Shown: positions 1 to 6,341 of the stretch, one piece after another
Layout: each line of letters begins with the position of its first letter
How positions within the stretch are numbered: position 1 is the first letter of the stretch
From: Bacteroidota bacterium
GTDB lineage: Bacteria > Bacteroidota > Bacteroidia > Sphingobacteriales > Sphingobacteriaceae
Assembly: GCA_013288465.1 (NCBI GenBank)
Contig: JABDBT010000052.1
Location: 1 to 17,509 of the forward strand
Reading direction: 5' to 3'
DNA: 17,509 bases
Position numbers and translations under genes: made by a program
Notes under the pieces: generated by a model
What the model saw: only the letters and a program-made list of their open reading frames with translations
Database searches by the model: none
What the model was told of the DNA's origin: nothing

Positions 1-53
1 GCGTTATAAGCCACTATCAGCATACCGTTAATTAAGTAAACACGCAAGGTCAT
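1..53 (-). CDS. possible N-terminal fragment of a divergent gene (runs off window)
   Basis: Read on the minus strand, an ATG at 53 opens a frame of 17 codons that stays open to the window edge and would encode MTLRVYLINGMLIVAYN. The peptide is hydrophobic and could be the start of a membrane protein. It would be divergent from the esterase gene at 129, sharing a 75-bp intergenic stretch. Upstream on the minus strand there is a purine-rich AAAGGAG, but too far from the ATG (about 30 bp) to act as its ribosome site. Only 53 bases are visible, so this is a weak call that chance could explain. Confidence 0.25.
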   Translation of the reverse strand, partial: MTLRVYLINGMLIVAYN

Positions 54-128
54 ATTTTTAAGATTTAAGTGTTTTTACAACTATTTCTCCTTTAATATGT
101 TCTGCATAGGTATTCAGTATATAAACTT

Positions 129-1241
129 ATGCACAAAAAATCGAATTTTTATATAATTGCTGTAATTACCTTATTAATTGCAGGTTGTAAAGGCAAAACT
201 ACCCCTGCAACAGCAGATACGATATACAGCGAAAGTTTAGCTTACAGCATAAAACCCAAAGGCCCCGCGCCCGCATGGGCACCCAATATGAAGCCGCAGA
301 TGCAGGCCGTTATTGAAAAACTGCAAAGCTACGGCGACCAGCCAATTGAAACATTGGGGCCGGGCCGGGCGCGTAAAAACCATACCCCTGCTGATGCGGT
401 GAAAGACCTGCTAAAGGAAAACCATATCGCCATACCCGCATACCCGGTTGATACTACAGGTAAAGATATCCCCGCAGCATGGGGCACTATCCACTTGCGT
501 ATTTATACGCCTAAAATAGGGAAAGGCCCGTTCCCGGTGATTGTTTATTACCATGGCGGCGGTTTTGTAATAGCCGGTATTAATGCTTATGACGCTTCGG
601 CAAGTATATTAGCTGAAAAGGTGGGTGCTATAGTGGTATCCGTGGGTTATCGGTTAGCACCGCAGTATAAATTCCCGTATGCGCATAATGACGCGTTCCA
701 GGCTTATGAATGGGTGCTTAAAAACGCGCCGGTTATTAACGGCGATCCCACAAAAATTGCTGTAGCGGGCGAAAGCGCCGGGGGCAACCTGGCTATGACC
801 ACAGCAATTAAAGCACGCGATAAAAAGATAAAACCGCCCACAGCCATCGTAGCTATTTACCCGGTAGCGGGTGCGGATATGAACACGCCGTCATACCAAA
901 AATATGCCGATGCCATACCTCTAAATAAACCCATGATGGTTTGGTTTGTAAAAAAATACCTGAGCAAACCGGCGGAAGCTAAAGACCCGCTTATAAACCT
1001 GGTTGCCGATGATTTAACAGGCTTGCCTCCAACTATCCTAATCACCGCCGAAATTGATCCCCTGCAAGCTGAAGGGCTCAAGTTAGTTGATAAACTAAAA
1101 GCCGATGGTGTTACCGTTTACAGTAAAAACTACAACGGCGTAACTCACGAGTTTTTTGGCATGGGCGCTGTTGTGCCCGAGGCCAAGGATGCGGAGTTGT
1201 TTGCAACGGATATGCTTAAAAAGGCATTTGGAATGAAGTAA
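129..1241 (+). CDS. alpha/beta hydrolase lipoprotein, HSL/acetyl-esterase type (family IV)
   Basis: A 370-residue carboxylesterase of the hormone-sensitive-lipase group, probably hydrolysing short-chain or acetyl esters. The N terminus is a lipoprotein signal with lipobox LIAGC, giving lipidated Cys20, so the enzyme is likely tethered to the outer membrane or periplasmic face. The family IV oxyanion-hole motif HGGG is at residues 142-145. The nucleophile is Ser216 in GESAGG (214-219), the acid is most likely Asp310 in EIDPL, and the base is His340 in GVTHEFF, so the catalytic triad is complete. Length fits the family (about 310) plus the lipoprotein leader and a roughly 50-residue linker and cap region. 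The gene appears to be alone: upstream is a possible divergent ORF, and downstream are paired hairpins. Substrate cannot be told from sequence; sugar-acetyl esters are one option. Confidence 0.9.
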   Translation: MHKKSNFYIIAVITLLIAGCKGKTTPATADTIYSESLAYSIKPKGPAPAWAPNMKPQMQAVIEKLQSYGDQPIETLGPGRARKNHTPADAVKDLLKENHIAIPAYPVDTTGKDIPAAWGTIHLRIYTPKIGKGPFPVIVYYHGGGFVIAGINAYDASASILAEKVGAIVVSVGYRLAPQYKFPYAHNDAFQAYEWVLKNAPVINGDPTKIAVAGESAGGNLAMTTAIKARDKKIKPPTAIVAIYPVAGADMNTPSYQKYADAIPLNKPMMVWFVKKYLSKPAEAKDPLINLVADDLTGLPPTILITAEIDPLQAEGLKLVDKLKADGVTVYSKNYNGVTHEFFGMGAVVPEAKDAELFATDMLKKAFGMK

Positions 1242-1258
1242 TGAAACACATACCAACC

Positions 1259-1315
1259 GTTGCTTGTGTCCTCACAAGCAACTACGTGTTTGATGTTTGT
1301 GAAGACACAAACATC
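1259..1315. repeat. paired REP-like hairpins in inverted orientation
   Basis: Two perfect 10-bp hairpins with 4-nt loops stand 9 bp apart. The first (1259-1282) has stem GTTGCTTGTG and loop TCCT. The second (1292-1315) has stem GATGTTTGTG and loop AAGA. Reverse-complemented, the second has loop TCTT, and its arms match the first at 8 of 10 stem positions, so the two are inverted copies of one unit around an ACGTG-containing centre. Neither is followed by a T-tract, which argues against an ordinary intrinsic terminator. The architecture resembles REPIN/BIME elements. That the unit is repeated elsewhere in the genome is inference. Confidence 0.7.
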
Positions 1316-1323
1316 GGAGTAAA

Positions 1324-1338
1324 AAACTTCGCAAGTTT
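1324..1338. repeat. small hairpin upstream of the gluQ-like gene
   Basis: A 6-bp stem AAACTT/AAGTTT encloses a CGC loop, 26 bp before the likely ATG of the glutamyl-Q synthetase gene and just after the paired hairpins. It could be part of the same repeat element or of the leader. No function can be assigned. Confidence 0.35.
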
Positions 1339-1364
1339 ATCAGTATTGCCGTACTTTGGTACTA

Positions 1365-2240
1365 ATGCAAAGCTCAATACCTAAATTCAACAAAACCCGC
1401 ATAGCCCCAACCCCAAGCGGTTTTTTACACCTGGGCAATGTACTGTCATTTGCCCTCACCGCCGGTTTAGCCAAAAAAACAGGCGCGAAAATATTGCTGC
1501 GGATAGACGACCTTGACCGCGAACGGGCAAATAAACTATACGTACAGGACATTTTTGATACGCTTAATTTTTTAGAGATACCCTGGGATGAGGGCCCGCG
1601 CAACCTGCATGAATTTGAAACCATATATTCGCAGGCACACCGTATGGATATTTACGATGGCTTTTTACAGCAATTAAAGCAAAGTGGTGAAATATTTGCC
1701 TGCACTTGTTCGCGAACGCAAATACATGCCTGCAACTGCCATAACAGTTCAATTCCGCTCGATACACCAAACGCCAGCTGGCGCTTGCGTACAAACCGCG
1801 AAAAGGAACTATCAATTAAAACCCTAAACCACGGAATTGTAAAAACTACGCTGCCGGATGAAATGAAGGATTTTATGGTGAAAAAGAAAGACGGTTACCC
1901 ATCCTACCAATTAGCTTCATTAGCAGACGACCTTCACTACGGCATTGACCTGGTAGTACGCGGCCAGGACCTTTGGCCCTCAACCATAGCGCAACATTTC
2001 CTTGCCGAAGCACTACAGAAAACTGATTTTCAAAAAATTACCTTTCATCATCACCCGCTGTTAATGGCGAATGGCGAAAAACTATCCAAATCAGCCGGGG
2101 ATACTTCTATACAATACCTGCGCGGGCAGGGTAAAAGTGCGGCGGATGTTTATGGGGAGATTGGGAGGATGATGGAAATTAAGGAAACAGTTAATCATTG
2201 GCAGCAATTGTCTGAATCACAGATTAAACTGCTTTTTTGA
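1365..2240 (+). CDS. gluQ: glutamyl-Q tRNA(Asp) synthetase-like protein (GluRS paralogue)
   Basis: A truncated class I glutamyl-tRNA synthetase of 291 residues from the ATG at 1365. Proteins of this size hold the Rossmann-fold catalytic domain but lack the anticodon-binding domain. The known member, E. coli YadB/GluQ-RS, transfers glutamate to queuosine in the tRNA(Asp) anticodon loop. Visible motifs are TRIAPTPSG at 11-19, the HIGH-type HLGN at 22-25, the IDDLDRER segment at 47-54, and the KMSKS-type KLSKS at 239-243. A CxC...CxC zinc-binding-like set (C113, C115, C123, C125) follows the position expected for the zinc site. An upstream in-frame TTG at 1356 would add only three residues; the ATG is preferred because it directly precedes the conserved N terminus. 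It is convergent with ahcY. The GluQ role follows from family architecture rather than from an activity test. Confidence 0.87.
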   Translation: MQSSIPKFNKTRIAPTPSGFLHLGNVLSFALTAGLAKKTGAKILLRIDDLDRERANKLYVQDIFDTLNFLEIPWDEGPRNLHEFETIYSQAHRMDIYDGFLQQLKQSGEIFACTCSRTQIHACNCHNSSIPLDTPNASWRLRTNREKELSIKTLNHGIVKTTLPDEMKDFMVKKKDGYPSYQLASLADDLHYGIDLVVRGQDLWPSTIAQHFLAEALQKTDFQKITFHHHPLLMANGEKLSKSAGDTSIQYLRGQGKSAADVYGEIGRMMEIKETVNHWQQLSESQIKLLF

Positions 2241-2311
2241 TTCACCTGATTATACTAAACTGATAGGAATCCCCTCATCCATTAATCCAACGAATCATGG
2301 TTCAGACAAAC

Positions 2312-2342
2312 AAAAAGGGCACGATCCTAAAACCATGCCCTT
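2312..2342 (-). terminator. rho-independent terminator of ahcY
   Basis: Reading on the minus strand, a stem of AAGGGCA paired with TGCCCTT is extended inward by a G-U and a G-C pair. It has a roughly 10-nt loop and is followed directly by a run of T. It lies about 30 bp past the ahcY stop codon. The opposite strand has a weaker T-rich run after the same stem, so it may also help to stop gluQ transcripts arriving from the other side. Confidence 0.8.
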
Positions 2343-2373
2343 CGCTTTATGCTTTTACCTTTATGCTTTCGGT

Positions 2374-3690
2374 TTAATACCTGTAGTACTCCGGTTTAAA
2401 CGGACCAGCAACCGGTACGCCGATATAATCAGCTTGGTTTTGATCAAGCTCTTCCAGTTCAACGCCAATTTTGGCTAAGTGTAAACGGGCCACTTTTTCG
2501 TCTAAATGTTTTGGCAAGGTATAAACTTTGTTTTCGTAGTTATCACTATTTGCCCAAAGCTCTAATTGTGCCAAAGTTTGGTTTGTAAATGAGTTGCTCA
2601 TTACAAAACTTGGGTGGCCTGTAGCACAACCTAAGTTTACTAAACGGCCTTCGGCCAGCACAATAACATCTTTACCGTTAATGGTATATTTATCAACCTG
2701 TGGTTTAATTTCAATTTTTGTATTGCCATAAGCGCTGTTTAACCAGGCCATGTCAATTTCGTTATCAAAGTGGCCAATGTTGCAAACAATAGCTTTGTCC
2801 TTCAATTTACGGAAATGCTCTTCGCGAACAATATTTAGGTTACCGGTAGCGGTTACCACAATATCAGCCTCAGCAATAGCGGTCGAAAGTTTCTTCACTT
2901 CAAAACCTTCCATGGCAGCTTGTAAAGCACAGATAGGGTCAATTTCGGTTACAATAACACGTACACCCGCGTTACGCAATGAATCGGCCGAGCCTTTACC
3001 CACATCACCATATCCGCAAACAACACCAACTTTACCGGCCATCATTACATCGGTAGCGCGACGGATCGCGTCAACCAATGATTCACGGCAGCCATATTTA
3101 TTATCAAATTTTGATTTGGTAACCGAGTCGTTAACGTTAATAGCCGGAACAGCTAAAGTACCGTTCTTCATACGCTCATATAAACGGTGAACACCGGTAG
3201 TGGTTTCTTCTGATAAGCCTTTGATACCGGCAACCAGTTCAGGATAACGGTCAAATACCATATTGGTCAAATCGCCGCCATCATCCAATATCATGTTTAA
3301 TGGTTTGCGGTCTTCGCCAAAAAATAAAGTTTGCTCAATACACCAGTCAAAATCAGGTTCGTTAAGGCCTTTCCAGGCATAAACCGAAACACCTGCGGCA
3401 GCAATAGCGGCAGCGGCATGATCTTGTGTTGAAAATATATTACATGACGACCAGGTAACTTCGGCACCCAGCTCAACTAAAGTTTCAATTAAAACCGCGG
3501 TTTGGATGGTCATGTGTAAACAACCGGCAATGCGCGCGCCTTTTAAGGCTTTTGACGGGCCGTATTCTTTACGCAGGGCCATTAAGCCCGGCATTTCTGC
3601 TTCGGCTAATTCAATTTCTTTGCGCCCCCACTCGGCCAATGAAATATCTTTTACTTTGTATTTGGTGTAAGTTTCTACTGTTGACGACAT
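2374..3690 (-). CDS. ahcY: adenosylhomocysteinase (S-adenosyl-L-homocysteine hydrolase)
   Basis: Reversibly hydrolyses S-adenosylhomocysteine to adenosine and homocysteine in the cytoplasm, removing the inhibitory product of SAM-dependent methylation in the activated methyl cycle. The 438-residue length is typical for the bacterial enzyme. The substrate domain starts with [17 protein letters not shown] (21-37) and continues through [16 protein letters not shown] (56-71). The NAD-binding Rossmann motif GYGDVGKG is at 226-233. The active-site lysine and aspartate lie in [10 protein letters not shown] (191-200). The C terminus ends in KPEYYRY, carrying the lysine and tyrosine that in this family reach into the NAD site of the neighbouring subunit. 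Its ATG is at 3690, with a consensus -7 box about 20 bp upstream and a strong terminator downstream, so it is probably monocistronic. No SAH riboswitch fits in the very short leader. Confidence 0.98.
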   Translation of the reverse strand: MSSTVETYTKYKVKDISLAEWGRKEIELAEAEMPGLMALRKEYGPSKALKGARIAGCLHMTIQTAVLIETLVELGAEVTWSSCNIFSTQDHAAAAIAAAGVSVYAWKGLNEPDFDWCIEQTLFFGEDRKPLNMILDDGGDLTNMVFDRYPELVAGIKGLSEETTTGVHRLYERMKNGTLAVPAINVNDSVTKSKFDNKYGCRESLVDAIRRATDVMMAGKVGVVCGYGDVGKGSADSLRNAGVRVIVTEIDPICALQAAMEGFEVKKLSTAIAEADIVVTATGNLNIVREEHFRKLKDKAIVCNIGHFDNEIDMAWLNSAYGNTKIEIKPQVDKYTINGKDVIVLAEGRLVNLGCATGHPSFVMSNSFTNQTLAQLELWANSDNYENKVYTLPKHLDEKVARLHLAKIGVELEELDQNQADYIGVPVAGPFKPEYYRY

Positions 3691-3709
3691 AACATATTTT
3701 TTTGAGCTG

Positions 3710-3717
3710 CAAATTTA
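3710..3717 (-). promoter_or_regulatory. Bacteroidota-type -7 box for ahcY
   Basis: On the minus strand the octamer TAAATTTG matches the Bacteroidota -7 consensus TAnnTTTG. A transcription start about 6-7 bp downstream would give a leader of only about 12 nt before the ahcY ATG. I could not find a clear -33 TTG at the usual spacing. Confidence 0.5.
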
Positions 3718-3796
3718 GCCTAAAATGTGATGAAAATAAAATTTAAGTTTTTTGGAGAAGGGGGAGTACGCATTAAAAATATAAAACTCTTCCCAG

Positions 3797-3952
3797 CCCT
3801 CTTTGTGCGAAGCAAAGAGAGGGACGACCAGCGTAGCGTAGTCGGGGTGAGTTGTCGCCGAAAATGCATTGGCAGTAACGCCGCTCGGCGAGGACTCACC
3901 CGGTCATCGCTAAGTCGCTCGACCACCCTCTCTCCGCTTCGCGTATAGAGGG
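3797..3952. repeat. 156-bp nested imperfect palindrome (MITE-like intergenic element)
   Basis: The two halves are inverted copies of each other. Reading inward, each arm has CCCTCT, then a GCGAAGC core, then GAGAGGG, then a CGACC/GGTCG segment, then GGGTGAGT. Exact inner pairings are GGGTGAGT (3845-3852) with ACTCACCC (3894-3901), and TCGCCGA (3855-3861) with TCGGCGA (3885-3891). The left arm folds on its own through CTCTTTG (3799-3805) and CAAAGAG (3813-3819). The central loop is 3862-3884. Small frames on both strands cross it but look like by-products of the palindrome. It sits between bactofilin and the ahcY promoter. It is richer in GC than the flanking AT-rich DNA. I infer a non-autonomous mobile or REP-like repeat; copy number is unknown. 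Confidence 0.75.
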
Positions 3953-4046
3953 TAAAAACCGCCAAATTATTTTAATGCGTTAGCCTGTTTTAAGAATGCA
4001 TTTAGTCTTAAGCCAAATCATCTAATGACTAACGGCTCCGGACTTA

Positions 4047-4406
4047 TTACTCCTTTCCCATCAAAAGGCTGCCATTATAAACAGCGCCGGTTTCAACAGA
4101 TAGGGAGCCGGTTTTTATATCACCGTTAATTTTCCCGGTGCTTCTTATTTCAAGCGAATGGACGTTCAGGTTGCCGGTAACTGTACCATACACAACCATT
4201 TCTTTGGTGGTTACATTGCCCGTTATAACTCCGGTTTCGCCAAGTATCAATCCTTCGTCAATGTTGACATCGCCGTTTACCTGCCCGTCAACACGGGCAA
4301 ACGCCGGGGCTTTAAGGCTACCTTCTAAGACAGCTCCTTCACTTATAACGGTTGATATGGCCTGGAGATCAAGCGCGGTTTTGTTTTTTTTCGAAAAAGC
4401 ACCCAT
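4047..4406 (-). CDS. bactofilin family polymer-forming protein
   Basis: A 119-residue bactofilin (DUF583), a cytoskeletal protein that forms nucleotide-independent filaments of right-handed beta-helix subunits at the cytoplasmic face of the membrane. The sequence shows the regular short beta-helix turns of hydrophobic and glycine residues: EGSLKAP, GQVNGDVNID, GVITGNVTTK, GTVTGNLNVH and GKINGDIKTG, from about residue 25 to 110. Short charged tails flank them (N-terminal MGAFSKKNK). Length is in the normal range. It lies 29 bp downstream of the M23 peptidase gene on the same strand, so the two are very likely cotranscribed. In other bacteria bactofilins act as scaffolds that place M23-type cell-wall hydrolases to control cell shape, as with CcmA and Csd proteins in Helicobacter. 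The specific role here is inferred from that pairing. Confidence 0.93.
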   Translation of the reverse strand: MGAFSKKNKTALDLQAISTVISEGAVLEGSLKAPAFARVDGQVNGDVNIDEGLILGETGVITGNVTTKEMVVYGTVTGNLNVHSLEIRSTGKINGDIKTGSLSVETGAVYNGSLLMGKE

Positions 4407-4435
4407 TGTGTAGGCAGGTAAATGTTAGGTATAGA

Positions 4436-5302
4436 TTAGCTGTTTAATGTCAGAAATTTTACAGGGTTTATAGGCTTCCCGTTTTTACGCACTTCATAAT
4501 GTAAATGCGCGCCTGTTGAATGCCCGGTTGAGCCAACCGCGCCAATTTTTTGGCCTACAGTTACTTCCTGCCCCACCCTTACACCGATGCGTGAAAGGTG
4601 CCCGTAAAGGGTTTCAAAATCATTGGTATGCTGTATGCGGATGCAATTGCCGTAACCGTTTGACCACCCCGCAAAAACAACCCGGCCGTTGGCAGTGCAT
4701 TTAACCTCATCACCTGTTCTGCCCTTAAAATCAATACCCGGGTGGTATTCTGCGTGGTCTGAATCAAATGGATCACTTCTATAACCAAAAAAAGAGGTCA
4801 TTGCGCTTACCCGGGGATAGCCCATAGGTGTAAAGGCTACGGTATTTACCAACTTGGTCAAATAATCGTTATAGGCCATATACACTTCTTTGTCGGTAAG
4901 TTTTGCCCCTTCGGCATTGGCATCGCCACCTATTGCTTTTGTTGAAAAACCTTTGAGTCCGCGTTTCCTTAAATAATCATTTATGTTTTTCAGCTTGCCT
5001 TCAATAGCCTGTACATAAGTTTGGGCTTCGTGCTTATCTTCAACTTTGGCAATATTTTGAGGGACATCGCCTTTTAGCTTAACTATTTGCGCTATCAATT
5101 GCTGTTTTTCCTGCTCTTGTTGCTGATTACGGTATTGTAACAGGATAATGGAACCCACCAAAAATATAATTACCGATGCAATAGATACCGCGTAATGTTT
5201 AAGCCTGTTTATATGTTTGGTTTTTATCTGAAGCGTTTTTGCACCTTGTTTGTTCTTGTCTAAAATAACAATAGTACTAACGTCTTTGGGGTTCAACTTC
5301 AT
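4436..5302 (-). CDS. membrane-anchored M23 family metallopeptidase (peptidoglycan endopeptidase)
   Basis: A 288-residue zinc peptidase expected to cut peptide cross-links of peptidoglycan in the periplasm. A positively charged N-terminal cytoplasmic segment of about 36 residues precedes one membrane helix (about 37-56: YAVSIASVIIFLVGSIILL). A Gln/Glu/Lys-rich coiled coil (about 58-115) and a linker follow. The LytM/M23 domain then runs from about 160 to the end. Zinc ligands and catalytic histidines are all present: H187 and D191 in HPGID, H235 in YGHL, and H266 and H268 in GAHLHYE. The first in-frame start is a TTG at 5350, but the ATG at 5302 is preferred because it gives a normal N terminus. 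It is the first gene of an operon with bactofilin, so the cytoplasmic tail may contact the bactofilin scaffold. This partner role is inference. Confidence 0.92.
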   Translation of the reverse strand: MKLNPKDVSTIVILDKNKQGAKTLQIKTKHINRLKHYAVSIASVIIFLVGSIILLQYRNQQQEQEKQQLIAQIVKLKGDVPQNIAKVEDKHEAQTYVQAIEGKLKNINDYLRKRGLKGFSTKAIGGDANAEGAKLTDKEVYMAYNDYLTKLVNTVAFTPMGYPRVSAMTSFFGYRSDPFDSDHAEYHPGIDFKGRTGDEVKCTANGRVVFAGWSNGYGNCIRIQHTNDFETLYGHLSRIGVRVGQEVTVGQKIGAVGSTGHSTGAHLHYEVRKNGKPINPVKFLTLNS

Positions 5303-5761
5303 ATACTGTTTAATATTAAGGGGACGCAATTTAAAAAATACCTTTAACAAATCAACAGTATTTTAACTAATAAATTGTTTGTAAAATAAAAATTACTTTT
5401 TTTGAAATGCTTTCGGTTGTACGTTTTTTAGCTGTTGTTTGTTTCAAATGAAATTAAAGAAGGCTGCACCGTTTCGAATTTGTTTAATTGTGGACAGTGC
5501 CAGGAGTTCGTTTTTAGAGACTATCGCCTGTTTTACCCTATCCTCCTCCTTTCCCTATTCTATGGAAAGGTATCGCACAAGGCCCGTTTTTATATTTTTC
5601 AGATCAAAGCCATCTGCAAAACGCTTAAAAGCGATTTCCCCGGTTGGGGGGGGGGCGAAAGGAAGGGGTTTATCGTCAGCAGATTGTTATTATTCTGGTT
5701 TTTAGCCGTTAACTGTTAATCATTTCCTATTTTTGTACCGTAATTTTAGAAAAGACACGAT
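5303..5761. other. 459-bp region without a recognisable gene, with a G10 run
   Basis: This divergent intergenic region between the M23 gene and the bacilliredoxin gene is unusually long for this window. Two overlapping forward frames (5435-5719 and 5439-5705) encode peptides I do not recognise. Both lack the features of a real protein, so I do not call them. The region has a hairpin CCTTTCC/GGAAAGG with a 9-nt loop (5548-5570) and a run of ten G at 5646-5655. The first 130 bases are very AT-rich and presumably hold the M23-bactofilin promoter, though I cannot place a consensus box. A decayed gene or a small RNA is possible but unproven. Confidence 0.5.
5728..5735 (+). promoter_or_regulatory. 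Bacteroidota-type -7 box for the bacilliredoxin gene
   Basis: The octamer TATTTTTG matches TAnnTTTG exactly and lies 27 bp before the ATG at 5762. It implies a transcription start near 5742 and a leader of about 20 nt. There is no clear TTG at the -33 position. Confidence 0.5.
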
Positions 5762-6172
5762 ATGTATCCTGAATATTTAGTTGCCCCAATGCGGGAAGAT
5801 TTGACCAAAGTTGGTTTTGAAGAGTTGAAAGACGCGGATGCTGTAAAAAGTGCTATTGAAAGCGAAGGCACCGTATTTGTTATGGTAAATTCGGTTTGCG
5901 GCTGCGCTGCAGCTAACGCGCGCCCGGCAGCAAAATTAGCCGCCCAAAGTGCAAAACATCCTGATAAACTGGTAACCGTTTTTGCCGGCATGGAAAAAGA
6001 TGCTGTTGATACCGCACGTAATTATATGTTGCCTTACCCTCCGTCATCGCCATCAATGGCTTTGTTTAAAGACGGTAAATTGGTTCATATTATTGAGCGC
6101 CATCAAATTGAAGGCCGCCCCGCACAAATGATTGCCGACAACCTGATTGGCGCGTTTGAGCAATACTGCTAA
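5762..6172 (+). CDS. brxB: BrxA/BrxB family bacilliredoxin (YphP/YqiW-like)
   Basis: A 136-residue thioredoxin-fold protein of the DUF1094 family. Members remove bacillithiol from mixed disulfides on proteins (de-bacillithiolation), or act as weak disulfide isomerases, in the cytoplasm. The diagnostic CGC active site is at residues 46-48 in MVNSVCGCAA; Cys46 is the expected nucleophile. Other family landmarks are the N-terminal MYPEYLVAPMREDL and the NYMLPYPPSSPSMALFKDG stretch, and the protein ends in a Cys (EQYC). Length is typical. It appears monocistronic, with a -7 box upstream and a long hairpin immediately downstream. The presence of this gene suggests bacillithiol as the low-molecular-weight thiol, in line with other Bacteroidota. 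The choice between BrxA and BrxB names is not certain. Confidence 0.93.
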   Translation: MYPEYLVAPMREDLTKVGFEELKDADAVKSAIESEGTVFVMVNSVCGCAAANARPAAKLAAQSAKHPDKLVTVFAGMEKDAVDTARNYMLPYPPSSPSMALFKDGKLVHIIERHQIEGRPAQMIADNLIGAFEQYC

Positions 6173-6176
6173 TTTG

Positions 6177-6237
6177 AGCTGAAAGTTTAAAGCAAAAAGC
6201 TGAAAGGAATTAATATTCTTTTCAGCTTTTTGCTTTA
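6177..6237. repeat. 23-bp stem hairpin built on a 7-bp periodic repeat
   Basis: An 18-bp perfect stem (6188-6205 with 6220-6237) continues inward through one G-U pair and four more pairs to a TAAT loop. It starts a few bases after the bacilliredoxin stop codon. The left side reads in consecutive heptads: GCTGAAA, GTTTAAA, GCAAAAA, GCTGAAA, GGAATTA. A nonamer AGCTGAAAG occurs twice (6177-6185 and 6198-6206). It could stop transcription of the bacilliredoxin gene, though no proper T-tract follows the stem. Confidence 0.7.
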
Positions 6238-6311
6238 CATGCACATGTGTTGGTTGCGCCCGCAAAACCGCTTGTTAAAATGTATTCATTGCTGATATTT
6301 TCCGATCCCAA

Positions 6312-6325
6312 CTAATCTCTAATCT
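6312..6325. repeat. perfect tandem 7-bp repeat
   Basis: CTAATCT occurs twice in direct succession, within a T- and C-rich stretch just past the stop of the DUF1080 gene. In the sense of that gene it reads AGATTAG twice. It is short and may be chance, but it shares the 7-bp period of the neighbouring hairpin. Confidence 0.4.
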
Positions 6326-6341
6326 CCAATTAACCTCTACC

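Noticed and set aside
1259..1315. Intrinsic terminator for the esterase gene
   Set aside because: The stems are AT-rich and no T-tract follows either hairpin; paired inverted architecture fits a repeat element better.
3691..3720. SAH or SAM riboswitch in the ahcY leader
   Set aside because: The -7 box leaves only about 12 nt of leader, too short for a riboswitch.
3720..3965. Small frames on both strands (about 73-81 codons) across the region before ahcY
   Set aside because: They lie over the palindrome, whose symmetry opens frames on both strands. No start context or recognisable protein features are present.
5435..5719. Calling a gene in the forward frames upstream of the bacilliredoxin
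   Set aside because: No recognisable domain, two equally open overlapping frames, and a slippage-prone G run make a coding call unsupported. Kept as a finding only.
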